Numbered from the stretch's first letter, positions 1-8,726 are shown. The stretch: 64,000 nucleotides of DNA from DATFVA01 sp963811905 (GCA_963811905.1 CAWETK010000013.1:16301-80300); one strand, 5' to 3'. Notes: a model not told the origin generated them from the letters alone. Program-made: numbers and translations.

Positions 1-2
1 GG

Positions 3-1028
3 GTTAACGGGTACAGCAGCAGCGCTTCAATTGATGAGGCAAATGATATTGCAGTTGATAATGATGGTAATATTTACGTCACCGGCAGAACGTTCGCCGG
101 TGGAGGTGGAAGCAATAATTATGATTATCTGACTCTGAAGTTATCGCAATCCGGAACGGTTCTATGGCACTCAACCTATGATGGACCTGCTGTTCACACA
201 GAAGATGAAGCACGGGCTATCAGATTGGATGGAAACGGAGACTGCATAGTTACCGGTGGAAGCAGCATCGGTCCGCTTTATTACAGCGGTGAATTTGCAA
301 CAGTTATGTATGATGCCGATGGAAATGAAGTATGGGCACTTAGAAATTCATCGGGTGATTTTGGTGCATACGATATGGCAATTGACAATAATAATAATAT
401 TTACCTGGGCGGCGGAGAAACAGGAGGCTTTTGCACGATAAAAATTAATTCCGGGATTATTCCTATTGAATTAGTTTCTTTTAATATCAAATCAGAGAAT
501 GATAGGGTTATGCTTAACTGGTTAACTGCTACTGAGATTAACAACAAAGGATTTGAAATTGAAAGACGCTCCGATAAATGGGAAATGATCGGGTTTGTAA
601 GCGGCTTTGGTACTACAACCGAATCTCACTCCTACACTTTCACCGATACTGACCCAAATACTGGTAGAAATACGTACAGGTTAAGGCAGGTTGATTTCGA
701 CGGATCATTTGTCTATTCAAATGAACTTGAGATCGATGTAAATTTACCGGCTCAATATTTCCTGGATCAGAACTTTCCTAATCCGTTTAATCCGAATACG
801 ACAATTAATTTCAGTTTACCGGTAGAAGCCAGGGTAACGGTTAAAATATTCAATGCTTTAGGCGAGGAAATCAATAGGCTGACAGATAACAATTATTCTG
901 CAGGATTTCACTCAATAAACTTTAACGCAGATGCACTTGCAAGCGGTTTGTATATCTATTCAATCGATGCAGTCGGTATTGACAATACCACATACAGGTC
1001 TGTAAAGAAAATGATGGTTCTTAAATAA
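3..1028 (+). CDS. T9SS-secreted beta-propeller protein, 5' truncated by window edge
   Basis: The reading frame is open from base 3, so the start lies outside the window; 341 residues are visible. The N-terminal part has repeats of the SBBP type (DNDGNIYVTG, then GNGDCIVTGG, then NNNIYLGGG), which form beta-propeller blades in secreted proteins. A beta-sandwich segment follows (from about PIELVSFNIKSEND) that commonly precedes the sorting domain in this lineage. The last 85 residues or so are a type A T9SS sorting domain with the NFPNPFNPNTTI signature and a lysine-rich end. The protein is therefore expected to cross the outer membrane by T9SS and be released or anchored at the surface. The ligand or enzymatic role cannot be read from the visible part. 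No operon partner is evident. Confidence 0.85.
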   Translation, partial: VNGYSSSASIDEANDIAVDNDGNIYVTGRTFAGGGGSNNYDYLTLKLSQSGTVLWHSTYDGPAVHTEDEARAIRLDGNGDCIVTGGSSIGPLYYSGEFATVMYDADGNEVWALRNSSGDFGAYDMAIDNNNNIYLGGGETGGFCTIKINSGIIPIELVSFNIKSENDRVMLNWLTATEINNKGFEIERRSDKWEMIGFVSGFGTTTESHSYTFTDTDPNTGRNTYRLRQVDFDGSFVYSNELEIDVNLPAQYFLDQNFPNPFNPNTTINFSLPVEARVTVKIFNALGEEINRLTDNNYSAGFHSINFNADALASGLYIYSIDAVGIDNTTYRSVKKMMVLK

Positions 1029-1040
1029 CCGGAGCAGAAT

Positions 1041-1107
1041 GTAAAGCGAAACGCCTGTTTCGCTCAGAAACGTGTAAAGTGAAAACGCTGTTTCGCTTAA
1101 GAAACGT
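1041..1107 (+). repeat. Tandem pair of 33/34-bp hairpin repeats
   Basis: Two head-to-tail copies begin with GTAAAG and end with AGAAACGT. Copy 1 has an exact 7-bp stem (GCGAAAC/GTTTCGC). Copy 2 differs by a few substitutions and one inserted base. They sit 12 bp after the stop codon at 1028. Confidence 0.7.
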
Positions 1108-1265
1108 GTTAAGCGCCCCCCCTTGACCCGTCTCAGCGGGGCAGGAACGCATGTTTCGGTTACGCGCCGTTTCCTGCTTACCTTCTTATCCTCCAATCCT
1201 CTTAACTTCTCCCGGTTCATCCTGCTACGGTGTCAACTCTTAACCTCTTTCCGGTTCTCGCCATT

Positions 1266-1300
1266 TCCGACATCCGGCATCCGGCTTCCGACTTCCGATA
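1266..1300 (+). repeat. 7-bp micro-tandem array (TCCGRCW x5)
   Basis: TCCG recurs at an exact 7-bp spacing five times (1266, 1273, 1280, 1287, 1294) with degenerate intervening bases. Confidence 0.75.
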
Positions 1301-1343
1301 TTAATTCGTAAATTCCCTTAAAATCAGCTTAAGGAACCAAACG

Positions 1344-1793
1344 ATGTATACTATATTTGATAAAGCAGCCCGCGACGGATTAATCAATAGGATCAATTCA
1401 CTCAATAATAATTGTTCCGCACAATGGGGAGAAATGAATGTAAACCAGATGATAAGGCATTGCATAATGTGGGAAGAAGTGGCACTGGGAAAAAGAAAGT
1501 TGAAGAATACATTTTTAGGTTTATTATTAGGCAAGTTATTTTTTAAGGGGATTGTGAAAGATGACACTCCGCTTAAACGTTTTCTTCCCGCAGTTAATGA
1601 ACTAAAGGTTAAGGAAGATGTGAATAGTGATATTGAAGCTGAAAAAAGAAAATGGATATCTTTAATAAGCGAGTATCCTCAGTTATCGGCTGCCAAATGT
1701 CAACTGCCGTTCTTCGGATATGTAAAAAAAGAACAGGCCGGGTATGTAGCTTACAAGCATAGCGACCATCACCTGCGGCAGTTTAACGTATGA
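1344..1793 (+). CDS. DinB-like / DUF1569-type protein
   Basis: A 149-residue soluble protein that resembles the DUF1569 branch of the DinB/YfiT four-helix-bundle fold. Supporting features are the early WGEMNVNQMIRHC segment (His39) and the C-terminal HSDHHLRQF segment (His139, His142, His143). These match the metal-binding histidine pattern of DinB-like proteins. Family members are often metal-dependent thiol transferases or of unknown role, so no substrate is assigned. It has no signal peptide and should be cytoplasmic. It stands alone between a T9SS gene and the sigma factor gene, 92 bp before the latter. The family call is by motif recognition and not by a search. Confidence 0.65.
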   Translation: MYTIFDKAARDGLINRINSLNNNCSAQWGEMNVNQMIRHCIMWEEVALGKRKLKNTFLGLLLGKLFFKGIVKDDTPLKRFLPAVNELKVKEDVNSDIEAEKRKWISLISEYPQLSAAKCQLPFFGYVKKEQAGYVAYKHSDHHLRQFNV

Positions 1794-1885
1794 TCTGCCT
1801 TCTGGAAAAACCAGGATGGAAATATTTTTATAATGGTGTGTAACTTTTCCCTCTCTAATCTGTATTATATCTAAAGCAGTTATTT

Positions 1886-2374
1886 ATGACCGATTTCCAC
1901 GGATTGTATACCCGTTACGCTGATGACATATATCGTTTTGCTTTGTTCTTGTGCCGCGACACCGCAGAGGCGGAAGATATTACTGCTGAAACATTTGCGC
2001 GTGCTCTTACAGGAAAATCACCCCTTGTTACGGCCACAGCTAAAGGCTATCTGCTCACTATTGCCCGAAATCTGTACCTCGGGTCGGTGCAGCGCCGGAA
2101 GCGGGCTTCAGAGGTTCCGCAAGATCTGCAGGACCCGGCTCAGGACCCGGAAAAAGCAGTTAGCCGTAAAACTGAGCTCGAGGCTGTGCAGAGGTATTTA
2201 CAGTCGTTCCCCGAGGTAGATCGGTCAGCATTGATGCTTCGGGCAGATGGACTGTCATATGAAGAAATATCAAACGCTCTTAATATTTCATTGGCTTCGG
2301 CTAAAGTTAAAGTGCACCGGCTGCGGTTGAAATTGGCTGAATGGCGGATGAACCGTGAAATGAAAGGAATTTAA
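1886..2374 (+). CDS. ECF-type RNA polymerase sigma factor
   Basis: The 162-residue length is typical for an extracytoplasmic-function sigma factor. Region 2 occupies roughly residues 5-72 (YTRYADDIYRFALFLCRD, then AEDITAETFARAL). Region 4 occupies about 105-155, with the helix-turn-helix DGLSYEEISNALNISLASAKVKVHRLRLKL. The protein directs RNA polymerase to a specific promoter set in response to a signal. The next gene starts 2 bp after its stop and encodes a membrane protein with an anti-sigma-like N-terminus, so the two probably form a sigma/anti-sigma pair. No good Shine-Dalgarno precedes the ATG, which is common in this lineage. Confidence 0.92.
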   Translation: MTDFHGLYTRYADDIYRFALFLCRDTAEAEDITAETFARALTGKSPLVTATAKGYLLTIARNLYLGSVQRRKRASEVPQDLQDPAQDPEKAVSRKTELEAVQRYLQSFPEVDRSALMLRADGLSYEEISNALNISLASAKVKVHRLRLKLAEWRMNREMKGI

Positions 2375-2376
2375 TT

Positions 2377-3144
2377 ATGAAGAACTCAGTAGCATCAATC
2401 CCTCGAAATGTAATTCTTGATTTATTGCCTGCTTTTATTGCAGGTGAAGCGAGTGATGAAACCCGTAAATTAGTTGAAGAATATGCGGAAAATGATCCGG
2501 AGATTGCCGGATTGATTCGGGCCGGCAAATTAGAGCCTTCCGAAGTGTCGCCAAAGACAGCTGCACCGGATGACCTGGAAATGAAGACAATAAAACGCGT
2601 TCGGCGCAGTATCCGCCTTCAGATGATGTATGTGGCTATTGGAACAGCAGCTGTTTTAATGATCCCGCTGATTGCAATGATGTTTACCGGGGCAGTGAAC
2701 TGGACTCCGATTGATTTTATCGTTATGGGTATTCTTCTGTTCGGTACCGGTCTCGCCTATGTACTGATCACAAGGATTTCTGATAGTATTGCTTACCGTG
2801 CCGCTGTCGGTATTGCAGCAGCAGCAGGATTTCTTCTTATCTGGGTGAATCTTGCTGTAGGTATTATTGGATCAGAGAATAATCCGGCAAATCAGCTGTA
2901 CATGGGTGTGCTTGTTGTAGGATTTCTTGGAGCCGCAATAGCTCGCCTAAAAGCAAAGGGAATGGCAATAGCTTTGTACGCGACGGCGATTGCTCAATTC
3001 CTGGTGCCCGTCATTGCGCTGATTGTGTGGCGGCCTTCTCTGAATGACCCTCCCGGTTTAGCGGGAGTTTTCCTGCTGAATGCATTCTTTGTAGCATTGT
3101 TCGCTGCATCCGGACTGCTGTTCAGGTATTCTGTAAACAAGTAG
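2377..3144 (+). CDS. Membrane anti-sigma factor-like protein
   Basis: 255 residues, 2 bp downstream of the ECF sigma gene. The N-terminal cytoplasmic part (about 1-80) contains ILDLLPAFIAGEASDETRKL and VEEYAENDPEIAGL. This resembles the short helical domain found at the start of many sigma-associated membrane proteins, but it lacks the zinc-binding His/Cys motif of classical zf-HC2 anti-sigmas. About six hydrophobic segments follow (roughly 85-105, 110-130, 140-162, 168-185, 190-212, 225-248). The simplest reading is a membrane regulator that holds the sigma factor. The signal sensed is unknown. Function is inferred from position and the N-terminal pattern. Confidence 0.75.
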   Translation: MKNSVASIPRNVILDLLPAFIAGEASDETRKLVEEYAENDPEIAGLIRAGKLEPSEVSPKTAAPDDLEMKTIKRVRRSIRLQMMYVAIGTAAVLMIPLIAMMFTGAVNWTPIDFIVMGILLFGTGLAYVLITRISDSIAYRAAVGIAAAAGFLLIWVNLAVGIIGSENNPANQLYMGVLVVGFLGAAIARLKAKGMAIALYATAIAQFLVPVIALIVWRPSLNDPPGLAGVFLLNAFFVALFAASGLLFRYSVNK

Positions 3145-3295
3145 AAGAACTCTTGGTGAAGGTATCTAAAATATTTTGAGCAGCATCCCTCAAAATTACC
3201 GGAATTCCGGATGTCTAGTTTTCCTTTTTTGTCCTTATATTGGATAATACCTCACTGTATAGAAGAACCAATAACAAATTGACCGGAGGTGACTT

Positions 3296-4882
3296 ATGAA
3301 ATCTTTGTCACTTATTTTAATTATCATCATAAGCTTATGCTTTCCTGTGAAATCACAATGGCAGGAACTGGTATCTCCGACAACCAACCCGCTGTATTCA
3401 GTATCAGTAGTAAACAATTCAGTTGCGTGGATATGCGGGAGGAACGGAACGGTTCTGAGAACTACTGACGGCGGGGCGGACTGGAATGTTCTCGGAAGCG
3501 GGTTTTTCCAGAATTATGTGCATCTTTTTACGGTTTATGCGCTTGATGATCAAACTGCATTCGTTTCATATCACCAGGGGGGAATCGGGGATATCACTGA
3601 GCTTTTCAAAACCACAGATGGAGGTGCAAACTGGATAGTCGTTTTCGAACAAACGGGCGGCTGGATAATGGATATGCGGATGTTCACGCAAAACACAGGA
3701 TTTCTTTATACTTCACCTCTCAATTCATCATGGCGATTCTTTAATACATCCGACGGCGGAAATATCTGGTCCCCGATCTCATCCTACCCTGAACAGGGTT
3801 TTGTGGAATCTGGTCACTATAATTCAACTTATGTGTCAGGCAACGAAATATTTTTTGGCTCAACCACCGGAAATATCTACCACTCCATAGATGCCGGGTA
3901 TTCATGGTCTCTCATCCCGATAACACAATCTAACACTTACGCTATCTGGTTCAACACTCCCTCTGATGGATTAGCGGGAGGGGATAATGCGATGGAAACT
4001 ACAACAGACGGCGGCGGCAGCTGGTCCTTGCTCTCAAGTCTGAATGGTCTTGATTCTGCCAGCGCGATAACAGGATTTAATAATGATTGGTGGGTGGCAA
4101 ACCAGAATATAATATATCACTCGGATGACGATAGGGTATCCTGGACAACTCAATACACAGCTCCATCAGGTAAGTTTATTCATATGGCAAAGGCAAGAAG
4201 CGGAAACCTGATCGTTGCAGTCAGAGACAATGGCGGAATTTCTGCTTATCTGGCTCCGGTCCCGGTTGAACTTGTATCCTTCAACGCGATAGGTGAGAAT
4301 GAAACCGTAAATCTATACTGGAGAACTGCATCGGAGATTAATAATTCGGGATTCGTTGTCCAGAGATCAGCGGTTGCGGATCATCAGAATGAGGCCTCAA
4401 CGCCAGGATGGAAAGAGATTGGATTCGTAGAAGGTAATGGAACAACCATTGAGGAAAATTATTATTCATTTAGTGACAGAAATTTAGTGCCGGGCGTTTA
4501 TTCATACAGGCTTCTCCAGATGGATCTTGATGGAACAACAACCAGATCAGGAGTTGTAGAAGTCGAGGTCAATACCCGTATCACAGAATATTCTCTGAAG
4601 CAGAATTATCCCAACCCATTCAATCCGGCAACGAGTATTCAATATTCGGTCGGCAGCAGGCAGCACATAACTCTGAAAGTGTATAATGTCCTCGGCAAAG
4701 AAGTAGCTACCCTTGTGAATGAAGAAAAAACACCCGGAACATATTCAGTTGAATTCAATGGTCAATCTGATAATGGTCAGGATCTTTCCAGCGGAGTATA
4801 TATATATAAATTAACTGCCGTATCCGGCGGCAGTCACCCGGAAAGTTATACAGTGGTAAAGAAGATGCTCTTGATAAAATGA
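3296..4882 (+). CDS. T9SS-secreted YCF48/BNR-like beta-propeller protein
   Basis: 528 residues with a cleavable signal peptide (about 1-20, ending CFPVKSQ). The body to about residue 320 has repeated propeller strands of the form TTDGGANW or TSDGGNIW, as in YCF48/BNR-repeat proteins. These repeats resemble sialidase-type or photosystem-assembly propellers but carry no identifiable active site. Residues about 322-430 form the beta-sandwich often found before the sorting domain (VPVELVSFNAIGENE). The C-terminal ~90 residues are a type A T9SS sorting domain with QNYPNPFNPATSI and a final VVKKMLLIK. It is expected at the cell surface. An AGGAGG-like ribosome site (GACCGGAGGTGAC) precedes the ATG. 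It has no obvious operon partner. Confidence 0.88.
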   Translation: MKSLSLILIIIISLCFPVKSQWQELVSPTTNPLYSVSVVNNSVAWICGRNGTVLRTTDGGADWNVLGSGFFQNYVHLFTVYALDDQTAFVSYHQGGIGDITELFKTTDGGANWIVVFEQTGGWIMDMRMFTQNTGFLYTSPLNSSWRFFNTSDGGNIWSPISSYPEQGFVESGHYNSTYVSGNEIFFGSTTGNIYHSIDAGYSWSLIPITQSNTYAIWFNTPSDGLAGGDNAMETTTDGGGSWSLLSSLNGLDSASAITGFNNDWWVANQNIIYHSDDDRVSWTTQYTAPSGKFIHMAKARSGNLIVAVRDNGGISAYLAPVPVELVSFNAIGENETVNLYWRTASEINNSGFVVQRSAVADHQNEASTPGWKEIGFVEGNGTTIEENYYSFSDRNLVPGVYSYRLLQMDLDGTTTRSGVVEVEVNTRITEYSLKQNYPNPFNPATSIQYSVGSRQHITLKVYNVLGKEVATLVNEEKTPGTYSVEFNGQSDNGQDLSSGVYIYKLTAVSGGSHPESYTVVKKMLLIK

Positions 4883-5274
4883 TTTGTTGTTCTGCCGCTA
4901 ATTGGTAGTTTTTTAATTTTTTAGTTTAGTCAGGAAAACAATGCTGCGTGCCTGCCCCGACGGTAGGGACTGACTAAAAAGTAAGACAATGTCATTTCGA
5001 GGGAGTCTTCGACCGAGAAATCTTTTCGACTAAGATTTCTTCCTTCGATCGAAATGACAGGGTTACTTTTTAGTCAGCGAAGGTTGACAGACAGGTGTTA
5101 TCTCGCTATCTTTATTTAATTATAAGAAAGCGGGATAAGGCTAAAAAAGAAAAAAAATGAAAGTTTAGTTCTTATGTCTTCCTCCACGAAGTGGAATAAA
5201 AAGAAATTAATATCAATGAGCTTTGTGAAACCACCGATATTAATAAGAATATTCAAGCGATCCAATTAGGCACT
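4883..5274. other. Intergenic region between convergent genes, contains a 106-bp nested palindrome
   Basis: No gene seen. It separates the end of the plus-strand T9SS gene from the end of the minus-strand KaiC-like gene. The main content is the palindromic element at 4971-5076, listed separately. The remaining sequence is AT-rich and shows nothing I recognise. Confidence 0.6.
4971..5076. repeat. 106-bp nested palindromic element (MITE/REP-like)
   Basis: Three nested perfect inverted-repeat pairs share one axis. The outer 14-bp arms TGACTAAAAAGTAA (4971-4984) pair with 5063-5076. The 11-bp TGTCATTTCGA (4990-5000) pairs with 5049-5059. The 9-bp AGAAATCTT (5016-5024) pairs with 5032-5040 around a 7-nt loop. 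Phrases of the GTCATTTCGA...GAGAAATCT type recur between genes in many Bacteroidota genomes, so this is likely one copy of a dispersed family. Confidence 0.8.
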
Positions 5275-6987
5275 TTATTTTATAATACTATCTGCCTTTC
5301 TGCTCTTTGCCATTTTGTTCTGTGCTTGAGTGAACCTTTCAGCTTCTGCTTTTTCTATCTCAATAATTCTGTTTGTTTCTGCTTCTTCTTCTTTAAACTC
5401 AGATCTTAAAAGAACAATATTAGCTTCTGTTGCAGCACGTTTAACTTCTAATCTGCTTTGTTTGCGTTCAATTTCCTGTTGACGCAGCAGTTGTTCCTCA
5501 TTGTTTTTTGCTTCTTGTGATAATCGTGCGGAGCCGGTTAATACACCTTCTGCACCTATATAAACATCCAGCAATTCAATTCCATGATCTGTCAGTATAA
5601 ACTCGCGGATCTGGTTGGAATGCGCCATGCCGCGCGATTTAAGAATATATAGTCCTCTGTTGCGCTCACCGCCAATTTCGATGTCGCGTAAAAGCAGCCA
5701 GGTATCTATCAGCGATGAGATTGACATATCAGTAAGCTCCAGGTTCTCGCCTGCGGTCGTCAGGCTTGCAAACAACGCGGTTATATTCCTCATCTTTAAA
5801 AAATCCACAAGGCGCAGTAACATTACTTTTACTTCGGTTTGATTTTCCCCTATCACAAATGCATCAATAGGGTCCAGAACAACTACATTTGGTTTAATTT
5901 TATTAATTAATTTTATTGTAGTCGTCAGATGGTGTTCCAATCCATGAAGTGTCGGTCGTGTGGCATGAAAGTGCAGCAATCCTTTTTTTACCCATTGCTC
6001 CAGCTGTATACCAATTGAAGACATATTGCGCATAAACTGACTTGGGGATTCTTCGAACCCAAAATAAAGAACCCGCTCCCCGCGCCTGCATGCTGCGTCA
6101 ACAAATTGTGCTGCAAGGCTTGTCTTGCCTGTACCGGCGGTTCCTGAAACAAGCACTGTACTTCCGCGATAGTATCCTTTACCCGACAGCATTGTATCCA
6201 GACGCGGAATGCCGGAGGAAATTCTTTCGTTGGAGGCTGTGTGGTTCAATCCCAATGAAGTGACAGGCAGAACAGAAAAACCATCCTCATCAATCAGGAA
6301 TGGATATTCATTAGTGCCATGTGTTGAACCCCGGTATTTAACGATGCGTAATCGGCGGATGGATGATTGATCAGTAACCCGATGATCCAGCAGAATTACA
6401 CAATCGGTAACATACTCTTCCAGACCCTGGCGCGTTAATGAATTGTCCCCTCGTTCCCCGGTGATTATAGCGGTGATACCTTTCTTTTTCAACCAGCCGA
6501 ATAACCGCCGCAGTTCCGTGCGTACTGCTGTAGAATTTGGAAGTGCCGAAAAAAGTGATTCAATAGTATCAAGGACAATACGCTTTGCCTTTACATTTTC
6601 AATTGCCTGGTGTATGCGGACAAACAAACCTCTCAGATCATATTCTTCCGGCTGTTCAATTTCACTGCGTGCGATGTGAATATGTTCAAGCCAGATTTTT
6701 TTATTTGCAACAAGTCGATCCAGTTTAAACCCTAACGAACTCACATTTGCAATAAGTTCTTTTTCCGTTTCCTCAAAAGAAATAAATACGCCGGGTTCAT
6801 TATATAGTGTTGCGCCGCGAACGATGAACTCCATTGCAAAGAGAGTTTTTCCGCAGCCGGCACCTCCGCATACAAGCGTGGGCCTGCCTTTCGGTAATCC
6901 TCCGCCGGTGATTTCATCCAACCCTTGAATACCCGTGGGTGATTTTGGGAGGGTGATTGGTTTAGATTGAATTTTTCTTGTTTTCAT
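5275..6987 (-). CDS. KaiC-like double-domain RecA ATPase with coiled-coil tail
   Basis: 570 residues with two RecA-type KaiC domains. CI (about 17-245) has Walker A GGAGCGKT at 41-48 and the glutamate pair E72/E73. CII (about 253-485) has Walker A GTAGTGKT at 282-289 and the pair E312/E313. The CII phospho-site region reads T419-D420-x-x-I-S424-S425, which lines up with Thr426, Ser431 and Thr432 of cyanobacterial KaiC. Two phosphorylatable positions are thus kept as Ser-Ser. The tail from about 488 is a charged, probably coiled-coil helix instead of the KaiA-binding loop. No kaiA or kaiB is adjacent. KaiC homologues outside cyanobacteria often act in stress or signalling, so a clock role is not implied. 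The gene is monocistronic, and no clear Shine-Dalgarno precedes the ATG. Confidence 0.9.
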   Translation of the reverse strand: MKTRKIQSKPITLPKSPTGIQGLDEITGGGLPKGRPTLVCGGAGCGKTLFAMEFIVRGATLYNEPGVFISFEETEKELIANVSSLGFKLDRLVANKKIWLEHIHIARSEIEQPEEYDLRGLFVRIHQAIENVKAKRIVLDTIESLFSALPNSTAVRTELRRLFGWLKKKGITAIITGERGDNSLTRQGLEEYVTDCVILLDHRVTDQSSIRRLRIVKYRGSTHGTNEYPFLIDEDGFSVLPVTSLGLNHTASNERISSGIPRLDTMLSGKGYYRGSTVLVSGTAGTGKTSLAAQFVDAACRRGERVLYFGFEESPSQFMRNMSSIGIQLEQWVKKGLLHFHATRPTLHGLEHHLTTTIKLINKIKPNVVVLDPIDAFVIGENQTEVKVMLLRLVDFLKMRNITALFASLTTAGENLELTDMSISSLIDTWLLLRDIEIGGERNRGLYILKSRGMAHSNQIREFILTDHGIELLDVYIGAEGVLTGSARLSQEAKNNEEQLLRQQEIERKQSRLEVKRAATEANIVLLRSEFKEEEAETNRIIEIEKAEAERFTQAQNKMAKSRKADSIIK

Positions 6988-7952
6988 TATACATTATCCC
7001 GAATATATGTTTCGTTACCCTTATGAATAATAATTATCGTTATAATTAATTTCACTTAACTTATTCATAAAATAGTGCACCCGTTTAGCAGATTTCCCGG
7101 GTCTTTACCACCATATCAGAATCAATAATAGGAAAAACCGGGAAACAAAAAAATAGTCCAAAAGGATGAAATAGGAATTAATTCAATTAGATGAGCTATC
7201 GTCCCATTGCGGCATCCGCCAGGCTTCATTAACCGGAACATAGAAATAAATTCTGAACACTTTAAGGAGATAATAATAAGTCTTTAATAGAAAGAGATCA
7301 TCTATCCCGGAGAATATTTCTTTTCCGTTTTTTGCAGCCCCGCCTGATTGTAAACCCCTGCAGCCAGCCTGCATATATATATGCCGCAAGTTTCGTTAGC
7401 CCTTCGGCAATCATCCTTCAGAATGGTTTTGTACGTGCACTCGTCCCCAGGATCGAAGTAACTGAAAGAGTGAAAAAACTTGAAAGGAAATAAGAAAAAT
7501 TTCCCGATAAAGATTATTTTTGTGAGGGGTGTAATACCCGAACTTCAGCTTTCATATCAGTTTTGAATTCTAAAATTAGCTTTGACATTTTGTCATACGT
7601 AAAATTTTTCAACAGCCCAAAACTGCGTTTTTTCGCAGGTTTCGGTGTGTCTCATTTTGAGTCCAAATACGGGACTAATACGGGACTTCCCCGAGATTAA
7701 CCCGACCTAAACCCTGCGACTGACATTTTGTCAGTACTGTTGAATTCTTCATCAGAAATCTCCTCCAAATTTTTGGGATTTAATCACTCCACTGATCAGG
7801 AATAATCCACACAACCTTAAGTTTTAAAACAGCAATCAGGGGTATCAAGCCATAATTAATAACTGAAAATAATTCTCATAAATTCAAATTGACTTTGAAA
7901 TTAACATACATTTGTTGAAATTAAATTAATATTTAAGAATAAAATTAATCTT
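6988..7952. other. 965-bp gene-free region with dispersed repeat element
   Basis: This divergent gap lies between the KaiC-like gene and the PaiB-like gene. I see no convincing gene; a 68-codon minus-strand frame at 7183-7389 has no recognisable features. The one structured stretch is the repeat element at 7583-7733, listed separately. The 200 bp before 7953 are very AT-rich and should hold the promoter of the PaiB-like gene. Confidence 0.55.
7583..7733 (-). repeat. Dispersed element, copy A (end palindromes, 11-bp array, conserved core)
   Basis: Read on the minus strand it starts and ends with the 13-bp palindrome TGACAAAATGTCA (7721-7733 and 7583-7595). Inside is an 11-bp-period array: on the plus strand the C of CGGGACT or its degenerate forms recurs at 7670, 7681, 7692, 7703 and 7714. 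Next come the core GGACTCAAAATGAGACA, a small hairpin CTGCG-A6-CGCAG, and CTGTTGAAAAA. Copy B at 31594-31756 has the same order of parts in the opposite orientation. Confidence 0.75.
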
Positions 7953-8594
7953 ATGTACAATCTCCCTTATCATAAAGCTGAAAATGAAAAGGTAATAAAA
8001 GAATTTATCGATCAGAACCCATTCGCTTTCTTAACCGGATGCGATTCTGAAAACAAACCTGTCGCTACACAGGTCCCGGTTTTTATTGAAGAGAAAGATG
8101 GCAGGAAAATACTGCGGGGACATATAATGAAAAACACCGACCATCATAAAGCCTTTCTGCACAATGAAAATGTTCTTGCGGTCTTTACGGGAAAGCATAC
8201 ATATGTAAGTGCCGTCTGGTACAGCAACCCGCATCAGGCTTCTACCTGGAATTATATGAGCGTACATGCAAAAGGAATCATCAGGTTCCTCAACGATTCA
8301 GAATTAGAAGATGTACTCAGAAAAACGTCCTTGCATTTTGAAAACTATAACCGGCAGTCTACAACGGTTTTTGATAACCTGCCTTCAGAGTATACCCAAA
8401 AGTTAATGAAGGCAATTGTAGCCTTTGAAATAGAAGTAAATGAAATGGATACAGTGTTCAAACTAAGCCAGGACAGGGATCCTGAAAGCCATAAAAATAT
8501 AATCGCTAAGCTTAAAGAACAGGGTGAAGACGGTCAGCGGATTGCTGAAGAAATGGAAAAAAGAACTCAGGTATTCCCCGGAAAGCAGAACTGA
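7953..8594 (+). CDS. PaiB-like FMN-binding protein
   Basis: 213 residues matching the FMN-binding negative transcriptional regulator family typified by Bacillus PaiB, which has a split-barrel flavin fold. Family features are the opening MYNLPYHKAE, the strand NPFAFLTGCDSENKPVATQVPVF, GHIMKNTDHHKAF, AVFTGKHTYVSAVWY and ASTWNYMSVHAKG, all in the usual order. Members bind FMN. The PaiB name comes from effects on sporulation and protease genes, but the DNA-binding role is weakly supported and the real activity may be redox. It has no signal peptide. It is the first gene after a long gap and is followed 132 bp later by a Crp/Fnr regulator. Confidence 0.88.
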   Translation: MYNLPYHKAENEKVIKEFIDQNPFAFLTGCDSENKPVATQVPVFIEEKDGRKILRGHIMKNTDHHKAFLHNENVLAVFTGKHTYVSAVWYSNPHQASTWNYMSVHAKGIIRFLNDSELEDVLRKTSLHFENYNRQSTTVFDNLPSEYTQKLMKAIVAFEIEVNEMDTVFKLSQDRDPESHKNIIAKLKEQGEDGQRIAEEMEKRTQVFPGKQN

Positions 8595-8726
8595 AATCGT
8601 AACGATGAACTTTTTTCTCTTCACCTGCCTGATATTTATTAAAAGAATCATTGCTTTTGCGTTGGTTCAATTGCATCCAAACATAATTTATTTAAATTAT
8701 GTCCAATAATTAAATGCCTCATTCAA

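Larger units (their letters stand above)
1029..1343. other. Intergenic region with hairpin repeats and a 7-bp tandem array
   Basis: No gene seen. It holds two adjacent 33-34 bp direct repeats (1041-1073 and 1074-1107). The first contains a perfect hairpin, GCGAAAC, 4-nt loop, GTTTCGC; the second keeps most of it. A C-run and GGGGC complement follow (about 1113-1142). At 1266-1300 there is a 7-bp array in which TCCG recurs at 1266, 1273, 1280, 1287 and 1294. The hairpins lie just after the stop of the preceding gene and may end its transcript. Confidence 0.6.

Noticed and set aside
960..1220. Minus-strand 86-codon frame over the end of the first gene and the repeats
   Set aside because: It overlaps a real gene end and low-complexity repeats; the translation is an artefact of the hairpin units.
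7183..7389. Minus-strand 68-codon frame in the gene-free region
   Set aside because: No ribosome site, no recognisable domain, and no neighbour that suggests a function.
7670..7720. CRISPR-like array
   Set aside because: The units are 11 bp and contiguous, with no spacers and no cas genes in the window.
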